This document shows, one piece after another, positions 16,205 to 25,025 of a stretch of DNA of 64,000 bases. How positions within the stretch are numbered: position 1 is the first letter of the stretch; each line of letters starts with the position of its first letter. Source of the stretch: Altibacter sp. HG106 (lineage in GTDB: Bacteria; Bacteroidota; Bacteroidia; Flavobacteriales; Flavobacteriaceae); NCBI RefSeq assembly GCF_028561755.1, contig NZ_JAQQTD010000010.1, forward strand, positions 1 through 64,000, given 5' to 3'. The notes beneath the pieces were generated by a model. That model was given only the letters and a program-made list of their open reading frames with translations, ran no database searches and was not told the DNA's origin. The position numbers and the translations under genes were made by a program.

Positions 16205-17962
16205 TTACAAATCTTTTTCGGAAAGTTGTTTTTCGTACAGTTGTTGATAGTAGCCCTCGGTACTTACCAGTTGATTGTGAGTGCCTTGTTGAATGATTTT
16301 GCCTTCGTCCAGCACAATAATTTGGTCGGCATTTTTAGCAGAAGAGATTCTATGGCTTACAATGATAGTAGTTTTCTGCTGTGAAATTTCGTGGAGGTTT
16401 TGTAGGATTTCTTCTTCCGTTTCGGTGTCCACGGCTGAAAGGCAATCATCGAACAGAAGAATACGTGGATCTTTGATAATAGCTCGGGCGATGGAAACAC
16501 GCTGTTTTTGGCCTCCGCTGAGCGTAATGCCACGTTCGCCTAAGATAGTATCGTATCCTTTAGAGAATCCCACGATATTTTTGTGTACCGCGGCATCTTT
16601 GGTGGCTTGAATAATTTCTGCTTCGGAAGCATCCTCCTTTCCAAATTTAATATTGTTTCGAATGGTATCGCTAAAGAGGAAGGCATCCTGAGGGACGTAC
16701 CCAATATCCCCGCGAAGGTCGTCCAGGTTCAATGCTTTGATAGGGGTATCATCAATTAGCAGTTGGCCGTTGGGGACATCGTACAACCGACCGATCAATT
16801 CTAAGATGGTCGATTTCCCGCTTCCGGTATTTCCGATAATCGCCAGCGTTTCTCCCGGCTTCACGGTAAAACTCACCTCCTTGAGCGCCGTTATGTTGGT
16901 ATCGGGATAGGTGAAGGAAAGCTTGTTGAAGGAAATCTTACCTCTGATAGGCGTGTGTTCTGTCACCTCATTGGTAATTTCCGGAGTAACGTCTAAAAAT
17001 TCGTTGATGCGTTGTTGAGAGGCTTCCGCCTGTTGTACCATCGAGCTTACCCAACCCACGATAGCGACGGGCCAGGTGAGCATGTTCACGTAGATGAGGA
17101 ATTCAACAATGGTTCCGAAGTCTATGGTGCCGGCAATAAATTGTTGTCCGCCTACATATACCACCAGTAAGTTGCTGGCTCCAATCAAGAGGACCATAAG
17201 GGGGAAGAATAAGGCCTGAACTTTCGCCAGATCGATGTTCTTCTCTTTGCTGCCTTCCGATAGTTCTACGAACTGTTCGTGGGTACGCGGCTCAATCCCG
17301 TAGGCTTTAATCACCGAGATTCCGCTAAAGCTTTCCTGAGTAAAGGTGGTAAGTTTTGATAGGTATTGTTGCACGATGGTACTTCGCTTGTGAATGGCGA
17401 TACTCAATTGGTAGATACATATAGAGAGCACAGGTAGTGGCGCAATGGCGTAAAGGGTAAGGGTAGGAGCCACGTAGAACATGTAGGTGATCACTACAAT
17501 AAACAACGTAATGGTGGTCGTACTGTACATGAGGGCTGGTCCGGCATACATGCGAACCTTTGACACGTCTTCGCTGATACGGTTCATCAGATCGCCAGTT
17601 CGGTTTTGTTTGTAGAAGCCTAGAGAAAGTTGTTCGTAATGTTGAAAGACCACATTTTTGAGATCGAATTCGATGCGTCGAGACACTACAATTATGGTTT
17701 GTCGCATGACGAAGGTGAAGATAGCCGACAATAAGGTGGCTCCCAGAAGCAGCAGGATGCTCGTCCATAATTCAGACTCCATGGTGGCCACGTCAATTTC
17801 CCCCAGCACTCGGCGTCGCACAGAGTCAACGATACTACCCACCTGTCTAGGAACAACGAGTTTAAACACGGCTGCGATGATGGTTACGAGAAGGCCAACC
17901 AGCAGTCGACCGCGGTATTTATGGAAGAAAGGATTTAGGGAGCGAAGCGCTTTCATGCTCAA
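16205..17962 (-). CDS. ABC exporter, fused permease and ATPase
   Basis: The 585-residue half-transporter has six transmembrane segments (about 15-310) and one nucleotide-binding domain: Walker A GNTGSGKS (377-384), Q-loop near VPQDAF (423-428), signature LSGGQKQR (481-488) and Walker B ILLFDD (501-506). The residue after the Walker B Asp is D506 rather than the usual catalytic Glu, as in degenerate sites of heterodimeric exporters, although no partner gene is adjacent. The family exports lipids, peptides or drugs; the substrate is unknown. Confidence 0.9.
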   Translation of the reverse strand: MSMKALRSLNPFFHKYRGRLLVGLLVTIIAAVFKLVVPRQVGSIVDSVRRRVLGEIDVATMESELWTSILLLLGATLLSAIFTFVMRQTIIVVSRRIEFDLKNVVFQHYEQLSLGFYKQNRTGDLMNRISEDVSKVRMYAGPALMYSTTTITLFIVVITYMFYVAPTLTLYAIAPLPVLSICIYQLSIAIHKRSTIVQQYLSKLTTFTQESFSGISVIKAYGIEPRTHEQFVELSEGSKEKNIDLAKVQALFFPLMVLLIGASNLLVVYVGGQQFIAGTIDFGTIVEFLIYVNMLTWPVAIVGWVSSMVQQAEASQQRINEFLDVTPEITNEVTEHTPIRGKISFNKLSFTYPDTNITALKEVSFTVKPGETLAIIGNTGSGKSTILELIGRLYDVPNGQLLIDDTPIKALNLDDLRGDIGYVPQDAFLFSDTIRNNIKFGKEDASEAEIIQATKDAAVHKNIVGFSKGYDTILGERGITLSGGQKQRVSIARAIIKDPRILLFDDCLSAVDTETEEEILQNLHEISQQKTTIIVSHRISSAKNADQIIVLDEGKIIQQGTHNQLVSTEGYYQQLYEKQLSEKDL

Positions 17963-18027
17963 TATAATTGTTAATAATAAATTCTTGAATTAACGATGTA
18001 ATTTTTGTGACATTATCAGTTTTAGCG

Positions 18028-18035
18028 TAATTTTG
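18028..18035 (+). promoter_or_regulatory. -7 promoter element (TAATTTTG) of the amino-acid dehydrogenase gene
   Basis: TAATTTTG fits TAnnTTTG and lies 38 bp before the ATG at 18074. Confidence 0.5.
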
Positions 18036-18073
18036 CACGTCCTTTTTAAGGGATTGTTAAAAATAGGAATTTG

Positions 18074-19171
18074 ATGGAAACTGATGTAGTTCAATTGAGT
18101 GATTTAAAAAAGGTGGCGCCTGTCTTTGGGCAAACGTCTTTTGACGATCACGAGCAGGTCGTTTTTTGCAACGACAAAGATACAGGATTAAAGGCAATAA
18201 TAGGAATCCACAATACGGTTTTAGGTCCGGCTCTAGGCGGTACACGTATGTGGCAATATACATCCGAGTGGGATGCGTTGAATGATGTACTCCGACTTTC
18301 ACGGGGGATGACGTTCAAAAGCGCTATTACCGGTCTCAATCTGGGCGGGGGTAAAGCCGTTATCATAGGAGATGCCAAAACCCAGAAGACCCCCGAGTTG
18401 ATGATTCGTTTTGGGGAATTCGTTCATTCTTTAGGCGGAAAATATATCACGGCGGAGGATGTTGGGATGAAGACCGAGGACATGGACTTGGTACGCACGG
18501 TGACACCCTACGTTACCGGTATTTCTGAAGAAAAAGGAGGCGCCGGAAATCCTTCACCCATCACTGCCTTTGGAGTGTTCATGGGTATGAAAGCTGCGGC
18601 GAAACACGCCTTTGGTACAGACGTTCTGGAAGATCGAGTAATTTATGTTCAGGGCATTGGAAATGTGGGAGAGGCGCTAGTAGAACATTTGAGCAACGAA
18701 GGAGCTCAGGTGTATGTAAGCGATATCAACCAAGACCGTTTGGAAGAAGTGCGCGATAAATATGGCGTCAATATCTACGGGGGAAACAATTTGTACGCCG
18801 AAGAAATGGATATCTACGCTCCTTGCGCGTTAGGCGCCACGGTAAATGATCTCACCATCGATCAATTGAAGGCGAAAGTAATTGCCGGAGCCGCTAACAA
18901 CCAATTGGAAGAGGAGACCAGACATGGTGCCATTTTAAGAGAAAAAGGCATTGTGTATGCCCCCGACTTTCTAATTAACGCCGGAGGGATCATTAATGTG
19001 TACGCTGAGCTAGAAAATTACGGGCGTCAGGAAATTATTCGCAAGACTGAAAACATTTACAACACTACCTTGGAAATTTTAAGCAAAGCCGAGCGTAATG
19101 ATATTACGACACATCAAGCGGCCCTTGCTATTGCCACTTCTCGTATTGAGGCGAGAAAAAAGGAAAAGTAG
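18074..19171 (+). CDS. Leucine/branched-chain amino-acid dehydrogenase (Glu/Leu/Phe/Val family)
   Basis: The 365-residue enzyme has the substrate-binding N-terminal domain with the catalytic-lysine segment GLNLGGGKAVIIGD and YITAEDVGM, then a Rossmann NAD domain with VIYVQGIGNVGEALVEHL. Length and motifs fit leucine dehydrogenase, which reversibly deaminates branched-chain amino acids to 2-oxo acids using NAD. ATG at 18074 is preferred to the TTG at 18071. A promoter lies upstream, and a hairpin 32 bp downstream may end the transcript. Confidence 0.85.
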   Translation: METDVVQLSDLKKVAPVFGQTSFDDHEQVVFCNDKDTGLKAIIGIHNTVLGPALGGTRMWQYTSEWDALNDVLRLSRGMTFKSAITGLNLGGGKAVIIGDAKTQKTPELMIRFGEFVHSLGGKYITAEDVGMKTEDMDLVRTVTPYVTGISEEKGGAGNPSPITAFGVFMGMKAAAKHAFGTDVLEDRVIYVQGIGNVGEALVEHLSNEGAQVYVSDINQDRLEEVRDKYGVNIYGGNNLYAEEMDIYAPCALGATVNDLTIDQLKAKVIAGAANNQLEEETRHGAILREKGIVYAPDFLINAGGIINVYAELENYGRQEIIRKTENIYNTTLEILSKAERNDITTHQAALAIATSRIEARKKEK

Positions 19172-19192
19172 GAAATCCGAGAGATAAAATAG

Positions 19193-19200
19193 TATCTTTG
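19193..19200 (+). promoter_or_regulatory. -7 promoter element (TATCTTTG) of nusB
   Basis: TATCTTTG fits TAnnTTTG. It lies only 2 bp upstream of a strong hairpin and 59 bp before the nusB start. Confidence 0.5.
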
Positions 19201-19202
19201 TA

Positions 19203-19230
19203 GCGCACAGAAATATCTGTGCGCTTTTAT
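19203..19230 (+). terminator. Hairpin with T-rich tail between the dehydrogenase gene and nusB
   Basis: GCGCACAGA (19203-19211) pairs perfectly with TCTGTGCGC (19216-19224), followed by TTTTATTT. It can end the upstream dehydrogenase transcript, but because it directly follows the nusB promoter element it would also be the first thing transcribed from that promoter, so a leader role is possible. Confidence 0.6.
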
Positions 19231-19259
19231 TTGCAATCTGCCAAAAGTTCTTAGAAACG

Positions 19260-20204
19260 ATGCTCACAAGACGACACATACGGGTAAAAGTACTACAGTC
19301 TATTTACGCCTTACGCCAAAACGAACACCCGGATCTTGAAAAGCAAGAGAAATTTTTGTTTTACAGCATCGATCAAATGCAGGATTTGTATGTGCTGATG
19401 CTTCAGTTGGTGGTTTCACTTCAGGCCTATGGCGAGCGCTACATGGAGCGCGTTCAGCAGAAACATTTAGCCACCAAGGAAGAGAAAAATCCAAGTCGGA
19501 ATTTCATCAACAATCAGGTGATCACTTTGCTTTCCGAAAGTGAGTCCCTTCAGCAATATTTAAAGAATAAGAAATTAGATTATTGGAAGGAAGATGACGA
19601 ATACTTGAGCATTCTCTTTTCAGAAATGAAGGAAACCGACTGGTATGCGGCCTATCTTTTGAAGACGGAGCCAACCTACGAAGACGACAAAGAATTTGTG
19701 GTGCAACTGTATAAAAAGGTCATCGCGCCCAACGACAAGTTGTACGATTATTTGGAAGACAAGCGCCTTACCTGGTTAGACGATTTTCCGTGGGTCAATA
19801 CAGCCATAGTAAAAATGCTTTCCAAGATCACCCCTAAAAAGGCACGGCAACAGTTGCTGCCCGATTTGTACAAAAATGAAGACGACCGGGAGTTCGCGCG
19901 GCAATTGTTTCGAAAGACCGTGTTGAATGACGGTGTTCTTTCCGAAGCGATAGAAGGTAAAACGCCCAATTGGGATACCGACCGAATCGCAGATATTGAT
20001 TTGATCATTCTGAAGCTGGGTATTGCTGAATTCCTGTACTTTCCGTCCATTCCGGTTCGCGCAAGTTTGAATGAATACCTGGAGATCTCAAAAGAGTATT
20101 CTACACCTAAAAGTAGCTTGTTTATCAATGGAATACTGGATAAGCTGGTGAAAGAATTTACCAAGAATGGCAAATTGAAGAAAATAGGAAGAGGGCTTCG
20201 ATAA
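19260..20204 (+). CDS. nusB: Transcription antitermination factor NusB
   Basis: The 314-residue protein is the long Bacteroidota form of NusB. The N terminus TRRHIRVKVLQSIYALRQ and the C-terminal RIADIDLIILKLGIAEFLYFPSIPVRASLNEYLEISKEY are the two halves of the NusB fold, with a family-specific charged insertion of about 150 residues between them. NusB with S10 binds boxA RNA and promotes rRNA antitermination. It heads the nusB-DUF1573-yajC cluster seen across Bacteroidota. Start is the ATG at 19260. Confidence 0.92.
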   Translation: MLTRRHIRVKVLQSIYALRQNEHPDLEKQEKFLFYSIDQMQDLYVLMLQLVVSLQAYGERYMERVQQKHLATKEEKNPSRNFINNQVITLLSESESLQQYLKNKKLDYWKEDDEYLSILFSEMKETDWYAAYLLKTEPTYEDDKEFVVQLYKKVIAPNDKLYDYLEDKRLTWLDDFPWVNTAIVKMLSKITPKKARQQLLPDLYKNEDDREFARQLFRKTVLNDGVLSEAIEGKTPNWDTDRIADIDLIILKLGIAEFLYFPSIPVRASLNEYLEISKEYSTPKSSLFINGILDKLVKEFTKNGKLKKIGRGLR

Positions 20205-20259
20205 TAATAAAAAAATTAAGTATTTTAGCCACTCTTAAAAATCTAATAATATTATTACT

Positions 20260-20736
20260 ATGAAAAAATCCGTATTGATAATGGCATTGGCTTCAGTAGT
20301 AGCGTTTACTGCTTGTAAAGAAAATGCTTCAGACAAAGTAAGTGAAGAGAACGTTGCTGCCGCAGCCGATCGTGATGCGAATGCAGGGAAATTCCCAGAA
20401 ATGACATTCGATGAGACAGAATTCGATTTCGGAACGATTGATCAAGGAACGAATGTAGAGCACACCTTTACGTTTACAAACACCGGAGAAGCTCCGTTGG
20501 TAATTGTAGACGCAAAAAGTAGCTGTGGTTGTACGGTTCCAGAATATACGAAAGAACCGGTTGCTCCTGGAGCTACAGGTGAAATGCTTGTAAAGTTTAA
20601 CGGAAGCGGTAAAAATCAGGTAAGCAAAACGGTGACCATTACTGCCAACACACAACAAGGGAAAGAAACGATTAAGATCAAGGCGTTTGTAAACCCTAAG
20701 GAAGGTACTGGCGGAGCTCCTGTACAAACCAAATAA
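20260..20736 (+). CDS. DUF1573 lipoprotein
   Basis: The 158-residue protein has a lipoprotein signal (lipobox VAFTAC, Cys near residue 19) and a DUF1573 domain, an immunoglobulin-like fold: FDFGTIDQGTNVEHTFTFTN, then the conserved SSCGCTVPEY and KFNGSGKNQ. It is anchored in the cell envelope; its role is not established. It is placed between nusB and yajC as in many Bacteroidota. Confidence 0.88.
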   Translation: MKKSVLIMALASVVAFTACKENASDKVSEENVAAAADRDANAGKFPEMTFDETEFDFGTIDQGTNVEHTFTFTNTGEAPLVIVDAKSSCGCTVPEYTKEPVAPGATGEMLVKFNGSGKNQVSKTVTITANTQQGKETIKIKAFVNPKEGTGGAPVQTK

Positions 20737-20757
20737 GACTAGCAGGATCCCCAATTT

Positions 20758-21042
20758 ATGGAACAACTTCAAAGTTTTGCCCCGTTAATATTGATGTTTT
20801 TGGTGGTGTATCTGTTTATGATACGGCCTCAAATGAAAAAGTCGAAACAGGAAAAACAATTCGCAGCCGATCTAAAGCGTGGTGATCGTGTGATCACTAA
20901 AAGCGGACTCCACGGAAAAATACTTGATTTGAATGATGATGGTACTTGCGTGATCGAGACCGGCGCCGGAAAAATGAAATTTGAACGTTCTGCACTTTCG
21001 ATGGATTTGAGCAAAAAGCTCAACGAACCCGAGAAAAAATAA
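20758..21042 (+). CDS. yajC: Preprotein translocase subunit YajC
   Basis: The 94-residue protein has one N-terminal transmembrane helix (about residues 5-22), then KSKQEKQFAADLKRGDRVITKSGLHGKI, the conserved YajC core. YajC associates with SecDF in the inner membrane and supports protein export. It starts 21 bp after the DUF1573 gene and is followed by a terminator. Confidence 0.93.
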   Translation: MEQLQSFAPLILMFLVVYLFMIRPQMKKSKQEKQFAADLKRGDRVITKSGLHGKILDLNDDGTCVIETGAGKMKFERSALSMDLSKKLNEPEKK

Positions 21043-21060
21043 CGGATCCATAGCATATAG

Positions 21061-21091
21061 AAAACCCTCAGTGACTACTGAGGGTTTTTTT
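21061..21091 (+). terminator. Bidirectional terminator between yajC and pepT
   Basis: AAAACCCTCAGT (21061-21072) pairs perfectly with ACTGAGGGTTTT (21077-21088) across a GACT loop, with a T run on the plus side and a shorter one on the minus side. It serves both convergent genes. Confidence 0.85.
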
Positions 21092-21108
21092 ATGGGGTAC
21101 TATTTTTT

Positions 21109-22359
21109 TTAAGAATTACGCGTTACCACTTCTTTAGCGATATTTACGATCACCTCGATCGCTTTCTGCATGCTTTCTACGGGAACATACTCATAACGGC
21201 CATGGAAATTATGTCCTCCCGCAAATATGTTGGGGCAGGGGAGTCCTTTAAAACTCAGTTGTGACCCATCGGTGCCACCTCGTATCGGCTTTATCAAAGG
21301 GGTGATTCCGGCGGCTTTCATAGCAGCTTCTGCAATGTCTACGATGTGCATTACCGGTTCGATCTTCTCACGCATATTGTAATACTGGTCGGAAATAGTT
21401 ACCGTAATGGCTTCCCGTTCATATTGCGCGTTCAACTCTTCTGCCAGCTGTACCATCATCGCTTTTCGCGCTTCAAAATGATCTTTATCATGATCGCGGA
21501 TAATATATTGAAGTTCGGTATGATCTACTTCGCCTTCCACACTGTACAAATGAAAAAATCCTTCTCTGTCTGAAGTATGTTCGGGGGTTTCCATACGCGG
21601 AAGCGAATTGATGTAATCAGTAGCAATGTACATGCTGTTGATCATCTTTCCTTTGGCATAGCCGGGATGAACGATCTTTCCCTTTATCGAAACAACCGCT
21701 CCGGCGGCATTGAAATTTTCGTATTCCAATTCGCCAATCTGACTCCCATCCATGGTATAGGCCCAATCCGCCCCAAATTTTTCCACATCAAATTTATGGG
21801 CTCCACGACCAATTTCTTCGTCTGGGGTAAAACCGACCCGAATTTTTCCATGCGGTATTTCCGGATGTTGGATTAGGTATTCCATAGCGGAGATGATCTC
21901 GGCAATTCCCGCTTTATCGTCGGCTCCTAAGAGCGTGGTGCCATCGGTGGTAATGAGGGTTTGCCCTTTGTATTGAAGCAAGTCGTCGAAATCGTTTGGA
22001 GAGAGGATTATATTCTCTTCGGAATTGAGCACGATATCGCCCCCGTCATAATCTTCAATCAGTTGTGGTTTGACGTTCGCTCCGGTAAAATCGGGTGTCG
22101 TATCAAAATGTGAGATAAACCCGATCACGGGCACCTCGGTATCGCTTGTCGCGGGCAGGGTGGCCATAATGTACGCGTTCTCATCGATAGTCACGTCCTG
22201 CATGCCTATGTCCTTAAGCTCCTGAACTAAGGCATTGGCTAAATCCCATTGCTTGGCCGTACTAGGTGTGGTGTTGCTTTTTGGGTCACTTTCGGTATCG
22301 ACGGTAACATAACGTATAAATCGGTTGATGAGGTGTTGTTGGTCTATCATGTGCTTCAT
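21109..22359 (-). CDS. pepT: Peptidase T (tripeptide aminopeptidase)
   Basis: The 416-residue M20 metallopeptidase matches PepT over its full length. Zinc-site segments include [35 protein letters not shown], the [15 protein letters not shown] dimer-domain motif and the last histidine in [12 protein letters not shown]. It releases the N-terminal residue of tripeptides in the cytoplasm. Start at 22359 gives MKHMIDQQ; the second Met at 22350 is equally possible. It is divergent from pyrD. Confidence 0.93.
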   Translation of the reverse strand: MKHMIDQQHLINRFIRYVTVDTESDPKSNTTPSTAKQWDLANALVQELKDIGMQDVTIDENAYIMATLPATSDTEVPVIGFISHFDTTPDFTGANVKPQLIEDYDGGDIVLNSEENIILSPNDFDDLLQYKGQTLITTDGTTLLGADDKAGIAEIISAMEYLIQHPEIPHGKIRVGFTPDEEIGRGAHKFDVEKFGADWAYTMDGSQIGELEYENFNAAGAVVSIKGKIVHPGYAKGKMINSMYIATDYINSLPRMETPEHTSDREGFFHLYSVEGEVDHTELQYIIRDHDKDHFEARKAMMVQLAEELNAQYEREAITVTISDQYYNMREKIEPVMHIVDIAEAAMKAAGITPLIKPIRGGTDGSQLSFKGLPCPNIFAGGHNFHGRYEYVPVESMQKAIEVIVNIAKEVVTRNS

Positions 22360-22411
22360 TTTACCTTACAAATTAACGGAATAAGCCGTAAACATTTTGG
22401 GCTTTTAGTAG

Positions 22412-22419
22412 TATTTTTG
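22412..22419 (+). promoter_or_regulatory. -7 promoter element (TATTTTTG) of pyrD
   Basis: TATTTTTG fits TAnnTTTG and lies 17 bp before the pyrD ATG at 22437. Confidence 0.5.
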
Positions 22420-22436
22420 CGAGACATTTCCAGCCT

Positions 22437-23495
22437 ATGTACAAACAGCTCATCCGCCCGATCCTCTTCTGTTTCAATCCTGAAAAAGTGCATCATATTA
22501 CTTTTAAGGCCTTACGAGGGTTACACCGGTTGGGGTTGGGCAGCCTTTTTGCTGCCCGCCAAACCCGTCATGAGTCGTTGCAGCGAAAGGCATTCGGACT
22601 CACATTTCCGAATCCGGTGGGTTTGGCAGCGGGGTTCGATAAGGATGCAAAATTATACAAAGAACTCTCTGGGCTAGGATTTGGGTTTATTGAAATAGGA
22701 ACGCTCACCCCGCGACCCCAACCGGGAAACCCGAAGAAGCGGTTATTCCGACTCAAACAAGACGGAGCGATCATCAATAGAATGGGGTTTAATAATGAAG
22801 GTGTTGATGCGGCTGTGGCACGACTCAAGAAGAATGGAAAGGTGGCAGAAGTACCACTGAATAAGCGGGTGCTTATTGGTGGGAATATTGGTAAGAATAA
22901 GACCACGCCCAACGATCAGGCTGTTTCCGATTACGAATATTGCTTTACTGCCTTGTTTGAATATGTAGATTACTTTGTGGTTAATGTGAGCTCTCCCAAT
23001 ACTCCGAACCTTCGTGAACTTCAGGATAAGGAACCATTAACGCAGTTGCTGAATACCTTACAGGTGCTCAATAAAAAGCATTCCGAAGCATTGAAACAGA
23101 CGACCAAACCGATACTTTTAAAAATAGCTCCAGATCTATCCGAATCACAATTACGGGACATCATTGATATTGTTGCGGAAACTAAAATCAACGGACTCAT
23201 TGCTACGAATACGTCGATTGGTCGCGACGGACTCACTTCAGAGAATAGAAATGAGGTAGGCGGACTCAGTGGTAAGCCGCTTACAAAACGAGCGACGGAC
23301 GTCATTCGTTTCTTGACGAAAGAAAGTGACGGTACGATTCCAATTATTGGAGTAGGCGGAATTCATTCCGCGGCAGACGCCGAAGAAAAATTGGCGGCAG
23401 GCGCCTGTTTGGTGCAGTTGTACACGGGGTTTATTTATGAAGGTCCGAAATTGATAGAGGCTATTTGCAACACTCAGAGAACCGCAACCACATGA
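22437..23495 (+). CDS. pyrD: Dihydroorotate dehydrogenase (quinone), class 2
   Basis: The 352-residue enzyme has the N-terminal helical extension of class 2 enzymes ([19 protein letters not shown]) for membrane and quinone contact, followed by the FMN barrel: [32 protein letters not shown] and [14 protein letters not shown] with the catalytic serine region. It oxidises dihydroorotate to orotate in pyrimidine synthesis. Its TGA overlaps the ATG of the LysE-type exporter gene. Confidence 0.94.
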   Translation: MYKQLIRPILFCFNPEKVHHITFKALRGLHRLGLGSLFAARQTRHESLQRKAFGLTFPNPVGLAAGFDKDAKLYKELSGLGFGFIEIGTLTPRPQPGNPKKRLFRLKQDGAIINRMGFNNEGVDAAVARLKKNGKVAEVPLNKRVLIGGNIGKNKTTPNDQAVSDYEYCFTALFEYVDYFVVNVSSPNTPNLRELQDKEPLTQLLNTLQVLNKKHSEALKQTTKPILLKIAPDLSESQLRDIIDIVAETKINGLIATNTSIGRDGLTSENRNEVGGLSGKPLTKRATDVIRFLTKESDGTIPIIGVGGIHSAADAEEKLAAGACLVQLYTGFIYEGPKLIEAICNTQRTATT

Positions 23496-24106
23496 TCGAT
23501 AACGTACTATCTTTCTCCTTGGCAACCCTCTTATTAGCATTGTCTCCCGGGCCAGATAATATCTATGTGTTGAGTCAGTCGCTTGCCCACGGTATGAAAA
23601 GTGGTATAGCAACTACCGCCGGTCTTATCAGTGGCTGCATCGTGCACACCACCTTGCTTGCCTTTGGCGTGTCTGCCTTAATTACAGAATCCCCTCGCTT
23701 GTTTTACGGACTCAAAGTATTTGGTGCGCTATACCTATTGTTTCTGGCATTTAAAACATTTCAGAACAACGGGGCCGTCTCGATTGGAGCTGCTGTTCCT
23801 AAAAAGACCTCGATGCAACTGTTCTGGCAAGGGGTGGTCATGAATCTTCTCAACCCAAAAGTCATGATCTTCTTTTTGGCCTTTTTTCCGGCATTTCTAT
23901 GGGAACCCAAAGCCGAAACGGTATTGCAGTTTTACATTCTTGGTGTAACTTTTATGATCGTTTCCTTCGCGGTGTTTAGTATTATCGCTATCCTATCCGG
24001 AAGTATTTCGCGCCTATTAAAACGGCAGCCGAAGATTCCTATCGTACTTAACTGGCTTCAAATAGTCGTATTTGTTGCTATTGCCATACTTATTTTACTC
24101 GCTTAA
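23492..24106 (+). CDS. LysE/RhtB-family amino-acid exporter
   Basis: The 204-residue membrane protein has about six hydrophobic helices and the LysE signature [14 protein letters not shown] near the N terminus, followed by [10 protein letters not shown] and [16 protein letters not shown]. The family exports amino acids or related small molecules; the substrate is unknown. Start at 23492 is chosen because the ATG overlaps the pyrD stop in the common ATGA arrangement; the longer start at 23465 would place nine extra residues inside pyrD. Confidence 0.87.
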   Translation: MIDNVLSFSLATLLLALSPGPDNIYVLSQSLAHGMKSGIATTAGLISGCIVHTTLLAFGVSALITESPRLFYGLKVFGALYLLFLAFKTFQNNGAVSIGAAVPKKTSMQLFWQGVVMNLLNPKVMIFFLAFFPAFLWEPKAETVLQFYILGVTFMIVSFAVFSIIAILSGSISRLLKRQPKIPIVLNWLQIVVFVAIAILILLA

Positions 24107-24154
24107 AAAAGCACGGTTGAATGTATTTTTGACCGCTTCGGAATTCATATCTTT

Positions 24155-25024
24155 ATGCACATGCAAGCGGTGAAGATCATAGAATGTCCCAGAGACGCCA
24201 TGCAAGGTATCAAAGATTGGATTCCTACGGAAAAGAAGGTGCAATACATTCAATCGCTGCTACGCTGTGGGTTCGATACGATAGACTTTGGAAGCTTTGT
24301 TTCCCCTAAGGCCATTCCGCAAATGGTAGATACCGCCGAGGTGTTATCGCAATTAGACTTATCTGAAACGAAGAGCAAATTGTTGGCTATCGTAGCCAAT
24401 GTACGAGGGGCCGAAGCGGCCGTTCAGCATTCGGAAATTGCCTATTTAGGCTATCCGTTCTCTATTTCTGAAAACTTTCAGATGCGAAACACCCACAAGA
24501 CCATTGATCAGTCCATCGGTATTTTGCAAGAGATTTTAGACCTGGCAGACGCCAACGATAAAGAAGTGGTAACCTACCTTTCCATGGGCTTCGGAAACCC
24601 CTATGGCGATCCTTGGAATGTAGAAATTGTAGGCGACTGGGCAGCGCGCCTTTCGGGCATGGGCGTGAAAATATTATCACTAAGCGATACTGTGGGTACG
24701 TCTGATCCGGAAACTATTGATTATTTGTTTTCGAATCTAATTCCGAAGTATCCACATATCGAATTTGGGGCACACCTTCATACGACGCCCACCTCATGGC
24801 ACGAGAAGGTGGATAGTGCGTACCAGGCGGGTTGTCGGCGTTTTGATGGCGCAATACAAGGTTTTGGCGGCTGCCCCATGGCGAAGGATGAACTCACGGG
24901 CAATATGCCTACCGAAAAGTTAATTAGTTTCTTTACCTCAGAAAAAGTCGATCATCAAGTCGCGCCTATGTCATTTGAAAGTGCCCACAATGAAGCCACG
25001 AAAATATTTACTAAATATCATTAA
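24155..25024 (+). CDS. Hydroxymethylglutaryl-CoA lyase
   Basis: The 289-residue TIM-barrel enzyme of the HMGL-like family has ECPRDAMQG near the N terminus (active-site Arg-Asp), SFVSPKAIPQMVDTAEV, the metal-binding histidine pair in FGAHLHTTP, and the signature GFGGCPMAKDELTGN with the catalytic Cys. It cleaves HMG-CoA to acetyl-CoA and acetoacetate in leucine breakdown. The nearby branched-chain amino-acid dehydrogenase would fit the same pathway. Start could be 24155 or 24161. The nucleotidase gene begins one base after its stop. Confidence 0.88.
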   Translation: MHMQAVKIIECPRDAMQGIKDWIPTEKKVQYIQSLLRCGFDTIDFGSFVSPKAIPQMVDTAEVLSQLDLSETKSKLLAIVANVRGAEAAVQHSEIAYLGYPFSISENFQMRNTHKTIDQSIGILQEILDLADANDKEVVTYLSMGFGNPYGDPWNVEIVGDWAARLSGMGVKILSLSDTVGTSDPETIDYLFSNLIPKYPHIEFGAHLHTTPTSWHEKVDSAYQAGCRRFDGAIQGFGGCPMAKDELTGNMPTEKLISFFTSEKVDHQVAPMSFESAHNEATKIFTKYH

Positions 25025-25025
25025 T

